Source: Xanthomonas sp. DAR 35659 (GTDB lineage Bacteria > Pseudomonadota > Gammaproteobacteria > Xanthomonadales > Xanthomonadaceae). Taken from it: a stretch of 64,000 nt of DNA. The position numbers and the translations under genes are program-made. Under the pieces are notes generated by a model. That model did not search any database and was not told where the DNA came from. It saw only the letters and a program-made list of their open reading frames with translations. The stretch spans positions 2,780,001-2,844,000 of the forward strand of contig NZ_CP162488.1 of assembly GCF_041242975.1 (NCBI RefSeq). Direction: 5' to 3'. Below are positions 1-9,402 of this stretch, piece by piece; positions within the stretch are counted from its first letter, which is position 1, and each line of letters starts with the position of its first letter.

Positions 1-1118
1 AAGACGGCGGCGAACGCACAGAACAACCTACCGAAAAACGCCTGCGCGAGGCGCGCGAGCAGGGCAACATCCCCCAGTCGCGCGAACTGGCGACGGCGGC
101 GGTGTTCAGCGCCGGCATCTTCGCGCTGATGGGCATGTCCGGCTCGTTGACCGCTGGCGCGGTCAGCTGGATGAAGGGCGCGCTGCGCCCGGACCCGCGC
201 CTGCACGACAACCCGGACGCGCTGTTCGGCTATTTCGGCGAGCTGCTGCTGGGGCTGCTATGGGTGACGCTGCCGCTGGTCGGCATCTGCCTGGCCGCCG
301 GCTTCGTCGCCCCGCTGCTGATGGGCAGCCTGCGCTTCTCCGGCAGCGCGCTGGTGCCCAAGCTCGACCGGCTCAACCCGATGGCCGGGCTGACCCGGCT
401 GTACGGCCCGGAAAGCCTGGCCGAACTGTTCAAGTCGATGCTGCGCATGGGCTTCGTCGGCGGTGCCGCCGCCCTGTGCATCTCCAACAACGTGGACGGC
501 CTGCGCAGCCTGATGCGGCAGCCGCTGGAGACCGCCATCGGCGACGGCCTGGGCTTCACCCTGCGCCTGCTGCTGTACACCGCCGGCGCGCTGGCGCTGC
601 TGGCGGCGATCGACGCGCCGTACCAGAAGTGGAACCACACCCGCAAACTGAAGATGACCCGCGACGAAGTGCGCCGGGAAATGAAGGAAAGCGAGGGCAG
701 CCCGGAGGTCAAGGGCCGCATCCGGCAGATGCAGATGCAGCTGTCGCAGCGGCGGATGATGGAGGCGGTGCCCAGCGCCGACGTGGTGCTGGTCAACCCG
801 ACCCACTACGCGGTGGCGCTGAAATACGAGGGCGGGCGCATGCGCGCGCCGACCGTGGTCGCAAAGGGCGTGGACGAGGTGGCCTTCCGGATCCGCGAGA
901 TCGGCGAACAGCACCGCGTCGCAGTGGTGTCTGCGCCACCTTTGGCACGCGCCTTGTATCGGGAAGGCGAACTCGGCAAGGAAATTCCCGTGAGACTGTA
1001 TTCGGCGGTGGCGCAGATCCTCTCCTACGTGTACCAGCTGCGCGCCTGGCGCAGCGGGCCGATGCCGCCGTTGCCGCCGCTGGAGGTCGATGAATTCGCC
1101 CCGGGGAGCCAGCCATGA
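1..1118 (+). CDS. flhB: FlhB, flagellar export gate switch protein (5' end cut by window)
   Basis: Inner-membrane component of the flagellar type III export gate that switches substrate class from rod/hook to filament after self-cleavage. The gene is already open at the window edge, in frame from base 3. About 371 codons are visible, and the conserved N-terminal stretch TEKRLREAREQGNIP (starting near base 30) shows that only a few residues are missing. Four hydrophobic segments fill the first ~200 residues, followed by a charged cytoplasmic domain. The autocleavage motif NPTH is intact at 795-806. The stop codon overlaps the flhA start by 4 nt (ATGA), so translation is probably coupled. Identification is secure. 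Confidence 0.97.
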   Translation, partial: DGGERTEQPTEKRLREAREQGNIPQSRELATAAVFSAGIFALMGMSGSLTAGAVSWMKGALRPDPRLHDNPDALFGYFGELLLGLLWVTLPLVGICLAAGFVAPLLMGSLRFSGSALVPKLDRLNPMAGLTRLYGPESLAELFKSMLRMGFVGGAAALCISNNVDGLRSLMRQPLETAIGDGLGFTLRLLLYTAGALALLAAIDAPYQKWNHTRKLKMTRDEVRREMKESEGSPEVKGRIRQMQMQLSQRRMMEAVPSADVVLVNPTHYAVALKYEGGRMRAPTVVAKGVDEVAFRIREIGEQHRVAVVSAPPLARALYREGELGKEIPVRLYSAVAQILSYVYQLRAWRSGPMPPLPPLEVDEFAPGSQP

Positions 1119-3199
1119 GCCAACCCGCCGCGCAGATGAACACGCGCAAGATGATGGACATGATCAAGCACGGGCTCGGCGCCCCGCTGATCGTGATGGC
1201 GATGCTGGCGATGGTGGTGGTGCCGCTGGCCGCGCCGGTGCTGGACGCCCTGTTCACCTTCAACATCGCCATCTCGCTGATGGTGCTGCTGGCGGTGGTG
1301 TACGTGAAGCGGCCGCTGGAGTTCAGCATCTTCCCGATCGTGCTGCTGATGACCACGATGCTGCGCCTGGCGCTGAACGTGGCCTCCACCCGCGTGATCC
1401 TGATCAACGGCCAGGACGGCCACGGCGCCGCCGGCAAGGTGATCGAGGCCTTCGGCCAGTTCGTGATCGGCGGCAACTACGCGGTCGGCATCGTGGTGTT
1501 CGCGATCCTGACCATCATCAACTTCGTGGTCATCACCAAGGGCGCCGGGCGCGTGTCGGAAGTGACCGCGCGCTTCATCCTCGACGCCATGCCCGGCAAG
1601 CAGATGGCGATCGACGCCGACCTCAACGCCGGCCTGCTGACCCGCGAGGAAGCCAAGCTGCGCCGCGAGGAAGTGCGCGAGGAAGCGGACTTCTACGGCT
1701 CGATGGATGGCGCCAGCAAGTTCATCCGCGGCGATGCCATCGCCGGCATCCTGATCCTGTTCATCAACTTGATCGGCGGCATGGCGGTCGGCGTCCTGCA
1801 GCACGGCATGCCGGTGGCGCAGGCCGCGTCCACCTATACGCTGCTGTCGATCGGCGACGGCCTGGTCGCGCAGTTGCCGGCGCTGCTGGTGTCCTCGGCG
1901 GTGGCGATGCTGGTCACCCGCGCCTCGCGCTCGCAGGACATGGGCGCCTCGATGATGGGCCAGGTGTTCGGCCAGCACAAAGCGCTGGCGGTGGCCGCGG
2001 CGATCCTGGGCCTGGTCGGCCTGGTCCCGGGCATGCCCAACGTCGCTTTCTTGACGCTGGCGCTGATCCTGGGCCTGCTGGCCTGGAAGATGTGGAAGCG
2101 CAGCCTGCTGCCGGAAGAGGCCAAGCCCGACCCGGCGCAACAGGCCGCCACGGCCGGCGCCCAGGCCAATGCCGAGCTGGGCTGGGACGAACTGCGCCCG
2201 ATCGACCCGCTGGGCCTGGAGGTCGGCTACCGGCTGATCCCGCTGGTGGACAAGGCCCAGGGCGGCGAACTGATGGCGCGGATCAAGGGCGTGCGCCGCA
2301 AGCTCACCCAGGACATCGGCTTCCTGATCCCGCCGGTGCACATCCGCGACAACCTGGAACTGCCGGCCAACGCCTACCGCCTGTTGGTGCACGGCGTGCC
2401 GGTGGCCACCGCCGACATCCATCCGGACCGCGAACTGGCGCTGGACCCGGGTGGCGCGCTGGGCAAGATCGACGGCATTCCCGGCAAGGACCCCGCCTTC
2501 GGCCTGGACGCGATCTGGATCCAGCCGCACCAGCGCGCCCAGGCCGAGACCATGGGCTACACCGTGGTCGACCCGGCCACGGTGATCGCCACCCACTTGT
2601 CGCACCTGATCCGCGAACACGCCCCGGAACTGCTCGGCCACGAGGAAGTGCAGCAACTGCTGGCCACCCTGGGCAAGAGCGCGCCCAAGCTGGTCGAGGA
2701 CCTCACCCCGAAGGCGCTGCCGCTGTCGGTGGTGGTGCGCGTGCTGCAGAACCTGCTGATCGAGAAGATCCCGGTGCGGCAGCTGCGCAAGATCGTCGAG
2801 GCCCTGGTCGAGCACGCCCCGCAGAGTCAGGAACCCGGCGCGCTCACCGCCGCGGTGCGCAACGCGCTGGGCCGGTTCATCGTCCAGGAAATCGCGGGTA
2901 TGTCCGCCGAACTGCCGGTGTTCACCCTGGCCCCGCAATTGGAACGTGTCTTGCAGGACTCTACGCAAGGCAACGGTGCCGCACTGGAACCCGGCCTGGC
3001 CGAGCGACTGCACCAGAGCCTGGCCGAGTGCGTTGGCAAGCAGGAGGCGCGCAACGAGCCGGCGGTGGTGCTGGTGCCGGCGCAGGTCCGCGCGGCCCTG
3101 GCCAGGCTGGTCCGCCACAGCGTCCCCTCGCTGTCGGTCCTGTCCTACAGCGAGGTGCCGGAAGACAAGCGGCTGAAGCTGGTCGGGACGATTAGCTGA
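1115..3199 (+). CDS. flhA: FlhA, flagellar export gate subunit
   Basis: Largest membrane subunit of the flagellar type III export gate. It forms a nonameric ring and docks chaperone-substrate complexes. The protein has 694 residues, the usual family length. Roughly residues 20-310 contain the N-terminal cluster of about eight membrane helices. The FHIPEP-family signature RLALNVASTRVIL lies near residues 86-98, and the rest is the cytoplasmic docking domain. The start overlaps the flhB stop by 4 nt. A 170-nt repeat-bearing gap separates it from flhF, unlike the tight spacing of the genes that follow, so flhF may have its own promoter. Confidence 0.97.
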   Translation: MSQPAAQMNTRKMMDMIKHGLGAPLIVMAMLAMVVVPLAAPVLDALFTFNIAISLMVLLAVVYVKRPLEFSIFPIVLLMTTMLRLALNVASTRVILINGQDGHGAAGKVIEAFGQFVIGGNYAVGIVVFAILTIINFVVITKGAGRVSEVTARFILDAMPGKQMAIDADLNAGLLTREEAKLRREEVREEADFYGSMDGASKFIRGDAIAGILILFINLIGGMAVGVLQHGMPVAQAASTYTLLSIGDGLVAQLPALLVSSAVAMLVTRASRSQDMGASMMGQVFGQHKALAVAAAILGLVGLVPGMPNVAFLTLALILGLLAWKMWKRSLLPEEAKPDPAQQAATAGAQANAELGWDELRPIDPLGLEVGYRLIPLVDKAQGGELMARIKGVRRKLTQDIGFLIPPVHIRDNLELPANAYRLLVHGVPVATADIHPDRELALDPGGALGKIDGIPGKDPAFGLDAIWIQPHQRAQAETMGYTVVDPATVIATHLSHLIREHAPELLGHEEVQQLLATLGKSAPKLVEDLTPKALPLSVVVRVLQNLLIEKIPVRQLRKIVEALVEHAPQSQEPGALTAAVRNALGRFIVQEIAGMSAELPVFTLAPQLERVLQDSTQGNGAALEPGLAERLHQSLAECVGKQEARNEPAVVLVPAQVRAALARLVRHSVPSLSVLSYSEVPEDKRLKLVGTIS

Positions 3200-3369
3200 G
3201 GTGCGGGGAATCGGGAATCGGGAATGGGGAAGCGCAACAGCGTTCCCACAGCGGAGAGAGCAATGAGTAAGAACACCACAACCCAAGCACGGCATCGCGG
3301 CCCACCAGACGGCAGCGCAGGCGCCCCATCCATTCCCCATTCCCGATTCCCCATTCCCGGCCTCCACCC
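3200..3369. repeat. Intergenic inverted pair of GGGAATCGGGAATGGGGA-type repeats
   Basis: The flhA-flhF gap holds a G-rich tract at 3205-3231 (units GGGAATC / GGGAATG) and its near reverse complement at 3332-3360 (units ATTCCCC / GATTCCC), about 100 nt apart. The two arms could pair as a long imperfect stem. The same family recurs between cheA and motC. Such GGGAAT(C/G) tracts are common between genes in Xanthomonadaceae; their function is unknown to me. I see no clear sigma-54 promoter for flhF here. Confidence 0.7.
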
Positions 3370-5022
3370 ATGAAGATCAAACGCTTCGTAGCTCCCGACA
3401 TGCGCACCGCGTTCCGCATGGTGCGCGACGAGCACGGTCCGGATGCGGTGATCCTGTCCAACCGTCGGACCGACGAGGGCATCGAGATCGTCGCCGCCAG
3501 CAACTACGACGAGGCGCTGGTGCAGCAGGCGCTGGACGCGGTGCGTCCGGACGAGACCGCGCGGCTGCCGGTGTCGGCCGCCAACCCGGCGCCGCGCCCG
3601 GCCAAGGCTTCGGCCAATCCGGCGATGGCGATGATGGCCGCGATCAGCCAGCGCCGCGCCCCGGCCGCCGGCCAGGCGAACCCGGCGCCCGCGGCGCAGG
3701 CCGCGCCGGCGCGGCCGCTGACCCAGCCGGCCGCGATCGCCGCCTCGGCGATGCCCGCCGGCACCGCGCCCGCGCCGAGCCGCCCCGCCGCCCCGAGCCG
3801 TCCGGCCGCTGCGCCGCCCGCCCCGGTGGCCGACACCGCCCCGTTCGCCGAATTCCGCATTCCCGAAGACGTGTTCCGCAACGCGCCGATCAGCGTGCCG
3901 ATGCCCAGCCCGTTCGCCGCCCCGGCCGTGCCCGCCAGCGCCGCCGCCGCGGTGCCGGCCTGGCTCGAGGACATCGCCGCGGTGGCGCTGACTCCGACCG
4001 CCGCTCCCGCCGCCCCGGCGCCGGCCGCCGCGGCCGCGCCGCAGGCCGCCGCGAGCGCCGGGATCCCGACGGCGCCGGCGCTGGCGCCGGTGCCGAGCTT
4101 CCCGGCCGCGCAGAACGACGAACAATTGACTCAGCTGCGCGACGAACTGGCGCTGATGCGGCAGATGATCGAGCGCGAGATGAACCGCCTCACCGATGAA
4201 CGTCTGCGCGGCTCGCCGGTGCGTGCCCAGGCGCTGGAGCTGATGGACGACTACGGCTTCGACAGCGGCATCACCCGCGACGTGGTCATGCAGATCCCCG
4301 CCGACCTGGAGCTGCACCGCGGCCGCGGGCTGATGCTGGGCCTGCTGTCCAAGCGCCTGCCGATCGCCGCGCTGGACCCGCTCGAGGAAGGCGGGGTGAT
4401 CGCCCTGATCGGCCCCACCGGCGCCGGCAAGACCACCACCATCGCCAAGCTGGCCTCGCGCTTCCTGGAGCGCCACGCCGCCCGCGACGTGGCCCTGGTC
4501 ACCACCGACACGGTCCGCGTCGGCGGCCGCGAACAGCTGCACAGCTACGGCCGCCAGCTCGGCATCGCCGTGCACGAGGCCGACAGCGACGCCGCCCTGC
4601 AGCAGCTGCTGGAGCGCCTGCGCGACTACAAGCTGGTGCTGATCGACACCGCCGGCATGGGCCAGCGCGACCGCGCCCTGGTCGCGCAGTTGCACTGGCT
4701 GCGCGCCTCGCGAGTGGTCCGGTCCTTGCTAGTACTCCCTGCCAATGCCCATTTCTCCGACCTGGACGAGGTGGTGCGCCGGTTCGCCGGCGCCGATCCG
4801 CAGGGGGTGATCTTGACCAAGCTGGATGAAACCGGGCGGTTTGGCAGTGCCCTGTCGGTGGTCGCGGACCACCGGCTTCCCATCACCTGGGTGACCGATG
4901 GTCAGCGCGTGCCGGACGACCTGCACCGCGCCAACGCCGCCAGCCTGGTATTGCGCCTTGAAGATTTGCGGCGCGCTGCCGATAAGCCCTGTACTCCGGA
5001 GCAGACCCATGCCGTCGCGTGA
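3370..5022 (+). CDS. flhF: FlhF, SRP-type GTPase placing the polar flagellum
   Basis: SRP-family GTPase that sets polar flagellum location and recruits early basal-body parts. The protein has 550 residues. Residues 1-60 form a conserved basic N-terminal domain (MKIKRFVAPDMRTAF). About 65-235 is a very Ala/Pro-rich linker. The C-terminal NG GTPase carries the P-loop GPTGAGKTTT near residue 348, DTAGMGQRD near 427 and TKLDET near 482. The length is at the upper end for FlhF because of the linker. It overlaps flhG by 14 nt, the usual partner arrangement (FlhG stimulates FlhF GTPase activity and limits flagellar number). Confidence 0.97.
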   Translation: MKIKRFVAPDMRTAFRMVRDEHGPDAVILSNRRTDEGIEIVAASNYDEALVQQALDAVRPDETARLPVSAANPAPRPAKASANPAMAMMAAISQRRAPAAGQANPAPAAQAAPARPLTQPAAIAASAMPAGTAPAPSRPAAPSRPAAAPPAPVADTAPFAEFRIPEDVFRNAPISVPMPSPFAAPAVPASAAAAVPAWLEDIAAVALTPTAAPAAPAPAAAAAPQAAASAGIPTAPALAPVPSFPAAQNDEQLTQLRDELALMRQMIEREMNRLTDERLRGSPVRAQALELMDDYGFDSGITRDVVMQIPADLELHRGRGLMLGLLSKRLPIAALDPLEEGGVIALIGPTGAGKTTTIAKLASRFLERHAARDVALVTTDTVRVGGREQLHSYGRQLGIAVHEADSDAALQQLLERLRDYKLVLIDTAGMGQRDRALVAQLHWLRASRVVRSLLVLPANAHFSDLDEVVRRFAGADPQGVILTKLDETGRFGSALSVVADHRLPITWVTDGQRVPDDLHRANAASLVLRLEDLRRAADKPCTPEQTHAVA

Positions 5023-5893
5023 TTACGTCAACCTGACCAATGCCTTCCCCCTGTCGGCAACGCGCAGCGAGCCGCTGGGCCCGGTGCGCACCATCGCCGT
5101 GACCGGCGGCAAGGGCGGCGTCGGCAAGACCAACATCTCGGTCAACCTGTCCATGGCGCTGGCCGACATGGGCAAGCGCACCCTGCTGCTGGACGCCGAC
5201 CTCGGCCTGGCCAACGTCGACGTGCTACTCGGGCTGACCCCCAAGTTCACCCTCGCCGACCTGGTCGCCGGGCGCTGCACCCTGGAAGAGGTGCTGATCG
5301 ACATGCCCAACGGCCTGATGGTGGTGCCCGCCGCCTCCGGCCGCCGGCACATGGCCGAACTGCCGCCGGCGCAGCACGTCGGCCTGGTCAACGTGTTCTC
5401 CGAGCTGCAGCGCGAGCTCGACGTGATGATCATCGACACCGCAGCCGGCATCACCGACAGCGTGCTGACCTTCTGCCAGGCCGCGCAGGACGCGGTGGTG
5501 GTGGTCTGCGACGAACCGGCCTCGATCACGGACGCCTACGCCCTGATCAAGGTGCTCTCGCGCGAACGCGGCGTGGACCGGGTGCAGATCGTGGCCAACA
5601 TGGTCCGCGACCTCAACGAAGGCCGCCTGCTGTACGACAAGCTGAGCCGGGTGTGCGAGAAGTTCCTCGGCGACGTGTCGCTGAACTACCTGGGCTGCGT
5701 GCCGCAGGACGACTGGCTGCGCCTGTCGGTGCAGCGCCAGCAGCCGGTGGTCAAGGCCTACCCGTCCAGCCCGTCGGCGCAGGCGATCGCCGAGATCGCC
5801 CGCCGCACCGCGCGCTGGCAGGCCCCGACCGCGCCGCGCGGCAACGTCGAGTTCTTCGTCGAACGGATCATCCAGCGGGGGGTCGCCGCATGA
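5009..5893 (+). CDS. flhG: FlhG/FleN, MinD-like ATPase controlling flagellar number
   Basis: MinD/ParA-type ATPase that restrains flagellar number and antagonises FlhF. I chose the ATG at 5009 (294 residues) because a CGGAG ribosome site sits just ahead and upstream codons would run deep into flhF. The deviant Walker A GGKGGVGKT lies near residues 33-41, with LLDADLGLANVD and DTAAG downstream, and a C-terminal PRGNVEFFVERI typical of FleN. It lacks an obvious N-terminal DQAxxLR motif, the FlhF-activating element in some FlhG proteins; the N-terminus is otherwise short, as in Pseudomonas FleN. The stop overlaps the fliA start (ATGA). Confidence 0.95.
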   Translation: MPSRDYVNLTNAFPLSATRSEPLGPVRTIAVTGGKGGVGKTNISVNLSMALADMGKRTLLLDADLGLANVDVLLGLTPKFTLADLVAGRCTLEEVLIDMPNGLMVVPAASGRRHMAELPPAQHVGLVNVFSELQRELDVMIIDTAAGITDSVLTFCQAAQDAVVVVCDEPASITDAYALIKVLSRERGVDRVQIVANMVRDLNEGRLLYDKLSRVCEKFLGDVSLNYLGCVPQDDWLRLSVQRQQPVVKAYPSSPSAQAIAEIARRTARWQAPTAPRGNVEFFVERIIQRGVAA

Positions 5894-6639
5894 ACGCCGC
5901 CGCCCAGTACCGCGCCGTGCAGCGCAACAGCGCCAACGACTACATCACCCAGCATTCGGACCTGGTGCGGCGCATCGCCCACCACCTGGCGGCGCGGCTG
6001 CCGGCCAGCGTCGAGATCGACGACCTGATCCAGGCCGGCATGATCGGCCTGATCGAGGCCTCGCGCAGCTACGATGCCGACCAGGGCGCCTCGTTCGAGA
6101 CCTACGCCTCGATCCGCATCCGCGGCTCGATGATCGACGAGATCCGCCGCGGCGACTGGGTGCCGCGCTCGGTGCACCGCCGCGCCCGCGACGCCGCCTC
6201 GGCGATCCGCAAGATCGAGCAGAGCACCGGCCGCGCCGCCGCCGCCAACGAAGTGGCCGCGGCGATGGACATGCCGCTTCCCGAATACCTGCGCTTGATG
6301 GAAGATGCCGCACGCGGCCAGGTGCTGAGCCTGGAGTCGCGGGTCGAGGACCATGGCGAACTGGACACCATCGCCAAGGGCGGCCCCAATCCGCAGCAGA
6401 TGCTGGAACGCAGCGAATTCGGCCGCGAGCTGGGCAAGGCGATCGCGCAGTTGCCCGAACGCGAGCAGCTGGTGCTGTCGCTGTACTACGAGCAGGAACT
6501 GAACCTGAAGGAAATCGGCGCGGTGCTCGGTGTCAGCGAGTCGCGCGTGTGCCAGATCCACGGCCAGGCCACGGTCCGGTTGCGCGGGCGCCTCAAGGCG
6601 TTCGAAGCGGCCGACGCCGGCCTGGAAGACGAAGAATAA
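5890..6639 (+). CDS. fliA: FliA, flagellar sigma factor sigma-28
   Basis: RNA polymerase sigma factor for late flagellar and chemotaxis genes. The protein has 249 residues, the normal size. Region 2 is unmistakable (ASFETYASIRIRGSMIDEIR, then DWVPRSVHRRAR), and region 4 has the helix-turn-helix stretch LNLKEIGAVLGVSESRVCQI. The start at 5890 overlaps the flhG stop by 4 nt. Thirteen FliA-type promoters recognised downstream in this window are its likely targets. No anti-sigma flgM is present here. Confidence 0.97.
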   Translation: MNAAAQYRAVQRNSANDYITQHSDLVRRIAHHLAARLPASVEIDDLIQAGMIGLIEASRSYDADQGASFETYASIRIRGSMIDEIRRGDWVPRSVHRRARDAASAIRKIEQSTGRAAAANEVAAAMDMPLPEYLRLMEDAARGQVLSLESRVEDHGELDTIAKGGPNPQQMLERSEFGRELGKAIAQLPEREQLVLSLYYEQELNLKEIGAVLGVSESRVCQIHGQATVRLRGRLKAFEAADAGLEDEE

Positions 6640-6656
6640 GACCCAAGGAGTAAGCG

Positions 6657-7049
6657 GTGAACAAGAACATGCGGATTTTGATCGTGGACGATTTCTCGAC
6701 GATGCGACGCATCGTCAAGAATCTGCTCGGCGATCTGGGCTTCACCAACACCGCCGAGGCCGAAGACGGCAACAGCGCCCTCGCCGCGCTGCGCTCGGCA
6801 CCGTTCGAGTTCGTGGTCACCGACTGGAACATGCCCGGCATGACCGGCATCGACCTGCTGCGCAACATCCGCGCCGACGACAAGCTCAAGCACCTGCCGG
6901 TGCTGATGGTGACCGCCGAGGCCAAGCGCGAGCAGATCATCGAGGCCGCGCAGTGCGGCGTGAACGGCTACATCATCAAGCCGTTCACCGCGCAGACGCT
7001 GCAGGAGAAGCTGGGCAAGATCTTCGAACGTCTGGGAGCGACCGCCTAA
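6657..7049 (+). CDS. cheY: CheY, chemotaxis response regulator
   Basis: Single-domain receiver that, when phosphorylated by CheA, binds the flagellar switch. It has 130 residues starting at GTG with a strong AAGGAG ribosome site at 6643-6648. Visible features are the acidic pair in ILIVDD, the phospho-acceptor Asp in VTDWNMPG, the conserved Thr in VLMVTAE and Lys in YIIKPF. It lies 17 nt after fliA and abuts cheZ, so it is probably read with the flhF-fliA operon and with cheZ-cheA. It is more likely the motor-binding CheY than the second regulator at 14259. Confidence 0.95.
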   Translation: MNKNMRILIVDDFSTMRRIVKNLLGDLGFTNTAEAEDGNSALAALRSAPFEFVVTDWNMPGMTGIDLLRNIRADDKLKHLPVLMVTAEAKREQIIEAAQCGVNGYIIKPFTAQTLQEKLGKIFERLGATA

Positions 7050-7661
7050 ATGGAAGCCACCGCCGAACGTACCGCCCTGATCGAACGCCTGCAAGGCGCC
7101 CTGGACGCGCTGGAGAACGGCGACGAGGCCGGCTGGCGCAGGGAGATCGACACCCTCGCCGCCTGGCGCACGCGACCGATGATGCAGGGCCTGAGCCGGC
7201 TCGCCCGCGACCTGGGCCAGGCGCTCGGCGAACTGCCGGTGGTGCCCAGCGAGGCCGGCGAACTGGACGACGCCTGCTCGCGCCTGGACCACGTGGTGGA
7301 GATGACCGAACAGGCCAGCCACCGCACCCTGGACCTGGCCGAGGAATGCCGCGCGCTGGCCAACCAGCTCAGCGCCGGCGGCCTCAGCGGCGACCAGAGC
7401 GAGATCCTCGACAAGATCCGCCACAACCTCACCGAGATGGCCCTGGCGCAGAGCTTCCAGGACCTGACCGGGCAGATCATCCGCCGCGTCGCCACCATCG
7501 TGCGCCGCGTGCACGAAGGCTTCGGCGCGCTGGGACTGCCGCCGAAGGACGACAACAAGAAGGCCGACGGCGGCCTGGCCGGCCCCGCGCTGGCCGGACT
7601 GGACCGTCACGGCGTGTCGCAGAACGACGCCGACGACCTTTTGTCAGGACTGGGACTGTAA
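7050..7661 (+). CDS. cheZ: CheZ, CheY-P phosphatase
   Basis: Accelerates dephosphorylation of CheY-P. It has 203 residues, mostly long helices, with the catalytic-region signature ALAQSFQDLTGQIIRRV near residues 131-147, including the Asp and Gln that identify CheZ. The C-terminal tail NDADDLLSGLGL matches the amphipathic CheY-binding peptide of the family, joined by a flexible linker. It starts directly after the cheY stop codon and 4 nt separate it from cheA, so the three are a single translational block. Confidence 0.95.
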   Translation: MEATAERTALIERLQGALDALENGDEAGWRREIDTLAAWRTRPMMQGLSRLARDLGQALGELPVVPSEAGELDDACSRLDHVVEMTEQASHRTLDLAEECRALANQLSAGGLSGDQSEILDKIRHNLTEMALAQSFQDLTGQIIRRVATIVRRVHEGFGALGLPPKDDNKKADGGLAGPALAGLDRHGVSQNDADDLLSGLGL

Positions 7662-7665
7662 TTTT

Positions 7666-9402
7666 ATGAGCGCCGTACCCGACGACATCGCTGCCGACTT
7701 CATCATCGAGGCCCAGGAGATCCTGGACCGGCTCGGCGAGCAATTGGTGTCGCTGGAGCAGGCGCCCGAGGACAGCGGCCAGCTCAACGCGGTGTTCCGC
7801 GGCTTCCACACGCTCAAGGGCGGCGCCGGCTTCCTGGCGATCACCCCGATGGTGGAGCTGTGCCACGCCGCCGAGGACACCCTCGGCCAGGCCCGCGCCG
7901 GCCAGGCCACCCTGCAGGCACGGCACTTCGACGCCGCGCAGCAGTCGCTGGACTACCTGCAGTCGATGCTCGACGCGTTCGGCAGCGGCAACGAACCGCC
8001 GCGCGCGCCGGCGTCGCTGATCGCGCAGTTCGCCACCAGCGGCGAAGAGACGGCGGTGGTGGCGGCCAAGCCCGCCGCCGCGCCGGCCAAGGCCGCGGGC
8101 GCCGGCGACGACCTGATCGACGACGACGAATTCGAGGCGCTGCTGGACCAGTTGCATGGCGACGCGCCGCCCGCGGCCACGCCGCAGGCGCTGCAGCCGC
8201 CGCCGCGCGCGCCCAGCGCCGCGCCCAAGGCGGCCGCCGCGCCGGCCAAGGCCGCCGAACCCGAACACACCGTGCGCGTGGACACCAAGCGCCTGGACGC
8301 GATCGTGAACCTGATCGGCGAACTGGTGCTGTCGCGCAACCGGCTCAAGACCCTGCGCGTGCGCCTGCGCGACGAGGAACTGGACCGCGCGGTCAGCAGC
8401 CTGGACATCGCCACCGCGCGCCTGCAGTCGGCGGTGATGCGCACGCGCATGCAGCCGGTCGGCAAGGTGTTCTCGCGCTTTCCCAAGGTGGCGCGCGACG
8501 TCGCCCGCTCGCTCAACAAGGAAGTGGACCTGGAACTGGTCGGCGCCGAGACCGAACTGGACCGCAACCTGGTCGAGGCCCTGGCCGACCCGCTGGTGCA
8601 CCTGGTGCGCAACGCGATCGACCACGGCATCGAGACCCCGGCGCTGCGCGAGGCCACCGGCAAGCCGCGCGGCGGCCACGTGCGCCTGTCGGCGCAGCAG
8701 GAAGGCGACTACGTCAGCATCGAGGTGCAGGACGACGGCGCCGGCATCGATCCGGAGCGGCTGCGCGCCAAGGCCCGCGAGAAGGGCCTGATCGATCCCG
8801 AGGCCGCCGCGCGCCTGACCACCGAGGAATGCCTGCACCTGGTGTTCCTGCCCGGCTTCTCGACCAAGTCCGAAGTCACCGACATCTCCGGCCGCGGCGT
8901 CGGCATGGACGTGGTGCAGTCGCGGATCCGCGAACTCAGCGGGCAGATCCAGATCCAGTCGGAACTGGGCCGCGGCAGCCGCTTCCTGATCCGCGTGCCG
9001 CTGACCCTGGCGATCCTGCCGACCCTGCTGGTGCAGGCCGGCGACACCGTCTACGCGCTGCCGCTGGCGCGCGTGGTCGAGGTGCTGCACGCCCCGCGCC
9101 GCTCGCTGGGCTGGTTCGACGGCCGTGCCGTGCTCGACCGGCAGTCGCACACCCTGCCGCTGGTGGACCTGCGCCAGTGGCTCAACATCGACGCCCCGCA
9201 ACTGCCGCTGCTCACCGTGGTGGTGCTGCAGGCCGGCGAATCGCGCATGGGCCTGGTCGTGGACCAGGTCCGTGGCCGCGAGGAAGTGGTGATCAAACCC
9301 CTGCCGCGCGCCCTGCGCGGCCTGCCCGGCTACGCCGGCGCGACCCTGATCGGCGACGGCCGCCTGGCGTTGATCCTGGATGTGGATGGCTTGAAGGCCT
9401 GA
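7666..9402 (+). CDS. cheA: CheA, chemotaxis histidine kinase (first copy)
   Basis: Chemoreceptor-coupled histidine kinase that phosphorylates CheY and CheB. It has 578 residues, shorter than E. coli CheA (654). The HPt domain carries His48 in HTLKGGAGF. Residues ~125-205 are an Ala/Pro/acidic linker with no recognisable P2 domain. Then come P3 dimerisation (RLDAIVNLIGELV), the ATPase domain (N box LVRNAIDHGIE, G boxes DDGAGI and GRGVGMD) and a C-terminal CheW-like domain ending LILDVDGLKA. It follows cheZ by 4 nt. It is probably the motility kinase because of its cheY-cheZ-motC-ParP neighbours. A second CheA lies at 14659. Confidence 0.96.
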   Translation: MSAVPDDIAADFIIEAQEILDRLGEQLVSLEQAPEDSGQLNAVFRGFHTLKGGAGFLAITPMVELCHAAEDTLGQARAGQATLQARHFDAAQQSLDYLQSMLDAFGSGNEPPRAPASLIAQFATSGEETAVVAAKPAAAPAKAAGAGDDLIDDDEFEALLDQLHGDAPPAATPQALQPPPRAPSAAPKAAAAPAKAAEPEHTVRVDTKRLDAIVNLIGELVLSRNRLKTLRVRLRDEELDRAVSSLDIATARLQSAVMRTRMQPVGKVFSRFPKVARDVARSLNKEVDLELVGAETELDRNLVEALADPLVHLVRNAIDHGIETPALREATGKPRGGHVRLSAQQEGDYVSIEVQDDGAGIDPERLRAKAREKGLIDPEAAARLTTEECLHLVFLPGFSTKSEVTDISGRGVGMDVVQSRIRELSGQIQIQSELGRGSRFLIRVPLTLAILPTLLVQAGDTVYALPLARVVEVLHAPRRSLGWFDGRAVLDRQSHTLPLVDLRQWLNIDAPQLPLLTVVVLQAGESRMGLVVDQVRGREEVVIKPLPRALRGLPGYAGATLIGDGRLALILDVDGLKA